The notes below the pieces were generated by a model. That model saw nothing but the letters and a program-made list of their open reading frames with translations, had not been told where the DNA came from and ran no database searches. The position numbers were made by a program, and so were the translations under genes. A DNA stretch of 10,087 nt from Pseudomonadota bacterium. Its GTDB lineage: Bacteria > Pseudomonadota > Alphaproteobacteria > Acetobacterales > Acetobacteraceae. Shown in pieces: positions 6,737-10,087 of the stretch; positions within the stretch are counted from its first letter, which is position 1; each line of letters starts with the position of its first letter. The DNA is taken from contig JAJZFF010000622.1 of NCBI GenBank assembly GCA_021805485.1, forward strand, positions 1-10,087, given 5' to 3'.

Positions 6737-6767
6737 CCTTGACTTGACCTCGAGCGCTCCGCAGAGT
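6737..6767 (+). promoter_or_regulatory. Weak candidate promoter upstream of the flavin monooxygenase operon
   Basis: The 121-base gap between 6701 and 6823 contains CCTTGACTTGACCTCGA (6737-6753), with two overlapping TTGAC -35-like hexamers at 6739 and 6744. From the first, a 17-base spacer leads to CAGAGT (6762-6767), a poor -10 match. The 11 bases CTTGACCTCGA (6743-6753) also occur at 6031-6041 as part of the palindrome before the 200-residue protein, but here the second half-site is missing. Confidence 0.25.
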
Positions 6768-6822
6768 TCTGGCCGGGCCAACGCCGACATGCGAAGCGGT
6801 CGGCGCCGGGGAGGGTCAGGCC

Positions 6823-8109
6823 ATGAAACTCATGTGGTTCCACCTGATGCCGTACACCGAGCTGCCGGACGATTTCCGGGAGCGGCATCCTTCGGTCTGG
6901 GTGGATATCCACTCCTCGCTGTTCGATCCCAAGCGCGCCCATGTCATGTACAACGAGTTCATGGACGAGCTCGAATACGCCGCGACCTGCGGCTTCGACG
7001 CGATCTGCGTCAACGAGCATCATTCCAACGGCTATGGCCTGATGCCTTCGCCCAACCTGATCGCCACCGCGCTCGCCCGCCGCACCACCGACACCGCGCT
7101 TTGCGTCCTCGGCAATTCCCTCGCTCTCTACAACCCGCCGACCCGGGTGGCCGAGGAGTTCGCCATGATCGACTGCATTTCCGGCGGGCGGCTGATCGCC
7201 GGCTTCCCGGTCGGCACGCCGATGGACACGTGCTACGCCTACGGCCAGAACCCGAGCATGCTGCGCGAGCGCTATCTTGAGGCGCATGATCTGGTCGTCC
7301 GCGCCTGGACCGAGCGTGAAACCTTCGCCTTCAACGGCCGCTTCAACCAGCAGCGCTACGTCAATATCTGGCCGCGCCCGGTGCAGACACCGCATCCGCC
7401 GATCTGGATTCCCGGCGGCGGCTCGGTCGAAACATGGCAGTGGTGCGCGGAGATGGACTATGTCTACTGCTATCTGTCGTACTATGGCTACAAGGCCGGG
7501 CGTGCGACGATGCAGGGGTTCTGGGACGAGATGGCGCGTCTTGGAAAGGACCGCAATCCGTACCGCGCCGGCTTCCTGCAATTCATCGGCGTGGCCGAGA
7601 CCCGCGCGAAGGCGATGGAGCTCTACCGCGGGCCGGCAGAGTATTTCTATGGCCGCTGCCTCCATGTCGATCCGCGCTTCGCCACCCCGCCTGGCTACGT
7701 CACTGAGGCGACGCAGCGCGCCGGCCTCGAAAGCCAGGTGCAGAAGGCGGCCAATGCCAACCCGGTGCTCGGCTCGACCACGGGAACCCGGATGCAGGCC
7801 GTGGCCCGTGAGATGGAGGACATCGTCGATCGTGGCTACGTCATCGTCGGCTCGCCGGACGAGGTGGTGGCGCAGCTCAGCGAGGTCGCCACGGAGCTGA
7901 ATGTCGGGCATCTCATGCTGCTGCTGCAGTTCGGCAACATGGGCAAGGAATTGGCGCAGTACAACACGCGCCTGTTTGCGGAGACGGTGATGCCGCGGAT
8001 GAAGGGCCTGTTCTCCGAGTGGGAGGATCGCTGGTGGCCGCAGCCGATGGCGCGCGAGACGCGGGTTACCCCGGCGGCCTTCCACCCTGGCGCGCTCGCC
8101 GCCGAATAG
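6823..8109 (+). CDS. LLM class (luciferase-like) flavin-dependent monooxygenase
   Basis: This 428-residue enzyme of the bacterial luciferase-like fold is slightly longer than the usual 340-400. It would be a TIM-barrel oxygenase using reduced flavin (FMNH2, or F420 in some relatives) and O2. Family signs include the first strand MKLMWFHLMPY, CGFDAICVNEHHSNGY with NEHH at 64-67 (active-site/flavin-side histidines), RTTDTALCVLGNSLALYNPPTRVAEEFAMIDCISGGRLIAGFPVG, and RPVQTPHPPIWIPGGGS. The late segment YVIVGSPDEVVAQL is also typical. The ATG at 6823 follows GGGGAGGG (6808-6815) at good spacing. It is first in an operon with two hydrolases. Substrate classes in the family run from alkanes and sulfonates to cyclic ketones, so the reaction is undecided. 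No dedicated flavin reductase is in the window. Confidence 0.9.
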   Translation: MKLMWFHLMPYTELPDDFRERHPSVWVDIHSSLFDPKRAHVMYNEFMDELEYAATCGFDAICVNEHHSNGYGLMPSPNLIATALARRTTDTALCVLGNSLALYNPPTRVAEEFAMIDCISGGRLIAGFPVGTPMDTCYAYGQNPSMLRERYLEAHDLVVRAWTERETFAFNGRFNQQRYVNIWPRPVQTPHPPIWIPGGGSVETWQWCAEMDYVYCYLSYYGYKAGRATMQGFWDEMARLGKDRNPYRAGFLQFIGVAETRAKAMELYRGPAEYFYGRCLHVDPRFATPPGYVTEATQRAGLESQVQKAANANPVLGSTTGTRMQAVAREMEDIVDRGYVIVGSPDEVVAQLSEVATELNVGHLMLLLQFGNMGKELAQYNTRLFAETVMPRMKGLFSEWEDRWWPQPMARETRVTPAAFHPGALAAE

Positions 8110-8137
8110 CGCTGACGGCGACCGGGGAGATTCCTTC

Positions 8138-8917
8138 GTGACCCAACCGGAAACGCTGAGCGTGGAGCTCGCGGTCTCCTCATGCCGGGTCTGGAGCCAG
8201 GGCACGGGCCGCAAGCTCGGCTTCCTCGCCGGCTTCGGCGGCCTGCCGCGCTGGATGCCGGTGCTCGACCGTCTCTCCGCGCAACGCCAGCTCATCGTCC
8301 CATCCCTGCCCGGCTTTCCTGGCGCGGAGGGCTTCCGCAGCCTCGATACCCATCTCGATTGGCTGCTCGCCGTGCATGATCTGTTGCAACAGTCGGGGCT
8401 GGACGGGGCGGACCTGGTGGCCAGTTCGGTCGGCGCCGCCTTCGCTGCCGAGATGGCGGCGCTCTGGCCGAGTTCGGTGCGTCGCCTGGTGCTCATCGCC
8501 CCGTTTGGCCTGTTCGACGAGGCTGAGCCGCCGGCCGATCCCTGGGCGGTGCGCCCGGCCGACCAGGGCGCGCTGTTCTGTGCCGATCCGGCGCGCTGGG
8601 CTGAGCTGAAGGCGCTGCCCGAGGGCGCCAATTCGATCGAGTGGCCGATCATCCAGAACCGCGCCAACGAGGCCGCCGCGCGCGCCTTCTGGCCGCTCGG
8701 CAATACGCGCCTGGAGCGGCGCCTGGGGCGGATCACGGCGCCGACCCTGCTGCTGTGGGGGGCCGAGGACCGGGTGATGCCGCGACCCTATGCCCAGCGC
8801 TTCGCCGCCGCACTTGGCGGACCGAGCGAGATCCGCATCATCGACGGTGCGGGCCATCTTGCCGAGCTCGACCGCCCGGATGCCGTCGCCGAAGCGGCTC
8901 TCGCCTGGACCGCCTGA
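8138..8917 (+). CDS. Alpha/beta hydrolase
   Basis: This 259-residue protein has the alpha/beta hydrolase fold. GFLAGFGGLPRWMPVLDRL (28-46) fits the strand and turn forming the oxyanion hole. The nucleophile elbow is A-S-S-V-G (95-99) with S97 as nucleophile, where most relatives have Gly at the first position. The likely acid is D211 in LLLWGAEDRVMP and the base H240 in GAGHLAELDRP, giving a complete triad. It would hydrolyse an ester, lactone or C-C bond; the substrate is not readable. The start is GTG at 8138 with GGGGAGA (8123-8129) upstream at normal spacing, 28 bases after the monooxygenase stop; the next in-frame starts would cut into the first strand. It is soluble and cytoplasmic, with no signal peptide. 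Confidence 0.88.
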   Translation: MTQPETLSVELAVSSCRVWSQGTGRKLGFLAGFGGLPRWMPVLDRLSAQRQLIVPSLPGFPGAEGFRSLDTHLDWLLAVHDLLQQSGLDGADLVASSVGAAFAAEMAALWPSSVRRLVLIAPFGLFDEAEPPADPWAVRPADQGALFCADPARWAELKALPEGANSIEWPIIQNRANEAAARAFWPLGNTRLERRLGRITAPTLLLWGAEDRVMPRPYAQRFAAALGGPSEIRIIDGAGHLAELDRPDAVAEAALAWTA

Positions 8918-8927
8918 AAGGACCCCT

Positions 8928-9884
8928 ATGCCGATCGACCCGCAAGCGCAGTTTGTCCTCGATCTGATCAAGAATTCGGGCCGGCCCCCCTACGAGGCGC
9001 TGACCCCGGAGGAAGCGCGCGCCGCCCAGCGCGCGGCCCGACCGGTCCTGCAGCCGGATGCGCCCGACGTTGGCGAGCTTCGCGATCTCGCCGCCGAGGG
9101 CCCAGGCGGGCCGATCAGGCTGCGGCTCTATCGCGGCGCCGGCGCGCCGGCCGGCGCGGTGCCCGGGCTGGTCTACTTTCATGGCGGCGGCTGGGTGATC
9201 GGCGACATCGAGAGCCACGACGTGGTCTGCCGCCAGATCGCCAACGCAGCCGACGCCGTCGTGGTCTCGGTCGATTATCGGCTCGGGCCGGAACATAAAT
9301 TCCCCGCCGCGGTCGAGGACGCCATCGTCGCGACCGACTGGGTGGCCGACGCGGCCGAACGGCTGGGCATCGATCCGGCGCGGCTGGCAGTGGGCGGCGA
9401 TTCCGCCGGCGGCAACCTCGCCATCGTCACCGCCATCGCGGCGCGCGACCGCGCCGCATCAGCGCCCAACCGGCCGCCGATCGCATTGCAGGCGCTGGTC
9501 TATCCGGCGACCGAATTCGCCATGCGACACGACTCGCACCGGCGCTTTGGCGAGGGCTACTTCCTGACGCGGTCGCTGATGGACTATTTCCGCGACCACT
9601 ATCTGCGCAGTCCCGCCGACATCGATGACTGGCGGGCTTCGCCGCTGCGGGTGGCCGACCTCGCCCGCCTGCCGCCCGCTCTGGTGCTGACCGCGGGGTT
9701 CGATCCGCTGTGCGACGAAGGCGAAGAATACGCCCGCAACCTCGCCGCCGCGGGCGTGCGCGTGACGATGCGGCGATTCCCGGGCCAGATCCACGGCTTC
9801 TTTTCCATGGGGCGCATCATCAGTGCGGCCAATGAGGCGGTTGCCGAGGTCGCCGCCGCCCTCCGTGCGCTGCCGGTGGCGTAG
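8928..9884 (+). CDS. Alpha/beta hydrolase, hormone-sensitive lipase (HSL) family esterase
   Basis: This 318-residue carboxylesterase belongs to the HSL-like (family IV, alpha/beta-hydrolase fold-3) group. Signature features are the oxyanion-hole motif HGGGW (85-89), the nucleophile motif GDSAGG (S159 nucleophile), D259 in AGFDPLCDEG and H289 in QIHGF; the triad is complete and the length is normal. SVDYRLGPEHKFPAAVED between them is also diagnostic. Enzymes of this group usually cleave short- to medium-chain acyl esters. ATG 8928 follows AAAGGA (8917-8922) and lies 10 bases after the previous stop. The frame is open further upstream, but that region is the C-terminus of the previous gene. Together with the preceding hydrolase it suggests ester cleavage downstream of the flavin monooxygenase, an inference from gene order. 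Confidence 0.95.
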   Translation: MPIDPQAQFVLDLIKNSGRPPYEALTPEEARAAQRAARPVLQPDAPDVGELRDLAAEGPGGPIRLRLYRGAGAPAGAVPGLVYFHGGGWVIGDIESHDVVCRQIANAADAVVVSVDYRLGPEHKFPAAVEDAIVATDWVADAAERLGIDPARLAVGGDSAGGNLAIVTAIAARDRAASAPNRPPIALQALVYPATEFAMRHDSHRRFGEGYFLTRSLMDYFRDHYLRSPADIDDWRASPLRVADLARLPPALVLTAGFDPLCDEGEEYARNLAAAGVRVTMRRFPGQIHGFFSMGRIISAANEAVAEVAAALRALPVA

Positions 9885-10087
9885 CGGGCATTCTCCTCCC
9901 ACCCCGCCATCGCAGGGCCGGAGGGCTCTTCGGCCCCGGAGAGCCGCGCCACGCCGTCCGCTCGGCCGGTCGTCCCGCGTGCCCCGGCGCAGGCGGGGGC
10001 AAAGCGGTCTCCGCGATCCGACCATCGCTTGGAGGCGAGCGCGGCTCGGCAATCCGGTCCGCACGACCCGTTCGATCGCGACGTGCC
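9885..10087. other. Non-coding right edge after the esterase operon
   Basis: These 203 bases hold no gene I can support. A minus-strand frame is open across it but continues antisense through the esterase and reads as Arg/Gly-rich shadow sequence. The only structure seen is the hairpin at 9924-9945. Confidence 0.5.
9924..9945 (+). terminator. Strong hairpin after the operon, possible terminator without T-tract
   Basis: GGCTCTTCG (9924-9932) can pair with CGGAGAGCC (9937-9945) across a four-base loop GCCC, giving a nine-pair stem with one G-T wobble. It lies 39 bases after the esterase stop. No run of T follows on either strand, so it may instead protect the mRNA 3' end or aid Rho-dependent termination. 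A competing six-pair stem GGGCCG/CGGCCC (9915-9920, 9931-9936) overlaps it. Confidence 0.4.

Noticed and set aside
6457..8736. A 759-residue open frame on the minus strand
   Set aside because: It runs antisense to the unknown protein, the monooxygenase and the hydrolase, and its translation is Arg/His/Gly-rich with no domain pattern. Such long shadow frames are expected in very GC-rich DNA.
9459..10064. A 201-residue minus-strand gene at the right edge
   Set aside because: Most of it is antisense to the HSL esterase and it has no family pattern or convincing ribosome site.

Overview
The window looks like chromosomal DNA of a high-GC alphaproteobacterium. The strong G/C bias at third codon positions, the compact operons, the ribose-type sugar importer and the families of the downstream enzymes all fit this. 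A member of Acetobacteraceae/Rhodospirillales is a reasonable guess, but nothing in the sequence proves the lineage. No rRNA, tRNA, CRISPR array, insertion sequence or phage gene is visible.

Left part (1-5228). A truncated gene leaves the window on the minus strand at the left edge; it is probably an EI24/CysZ-like membrane protein. Divergent from it is a tightly packed plus-strand operon. It encodes a periplasmic sugar-type binding protein with a twin-arginine-like signal (467-1462), a double ATPase starting at TTG (1464-3353), a ribose-type permease (3350-4333, overlapping the ATPase by 4 bases) and, four bases further on, a beta-class DNA methyltransferase (4338-5228). The first three make a complete ABC importer of the carbohydrate-uptake-2 (RbsBAC/XylFGH) type. 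Two things are odd: the ATPase carries about 125 extra C-terminal residues that resemble a small GAF-like sensory domain, and an orphan methyltransferase is fused transcriptionally to a sugar importer.

Middle part (5138-6822). A minus-strand short-chain dehydrogenase (5138-5959) converges on the methyltransferase, and their 3' ends overlap by 91 bases. Divergent from the dehydrogenase is a 200-residue protein of unknown function (6099-6701) with a Pro/Met-rich tail encoded by three 15-base tandem repeats. The 139-base gap between these two genes holds a palindrome (TTGA-N6-TCAA) that matches the core of FNR/FixK operators.

Right part (6823-9884). A second plus-strand operon encodes a luciferase-like flavin monooxygenase (6823-8109), an alpha/beta hydrolase (8138-8917) and an HSL-family esterase (8928-9884), with gaps of 28 and 10 bases. 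Together with the nearby dehydrogenase this could form an alcohol-to-ketone-to-ester-to-acid route of Baeyer-Villiger type, an idea based on family membership and order only. The last 203 bases have no convincing gene but contain a strong hairpin (9924-9945) after the operon.
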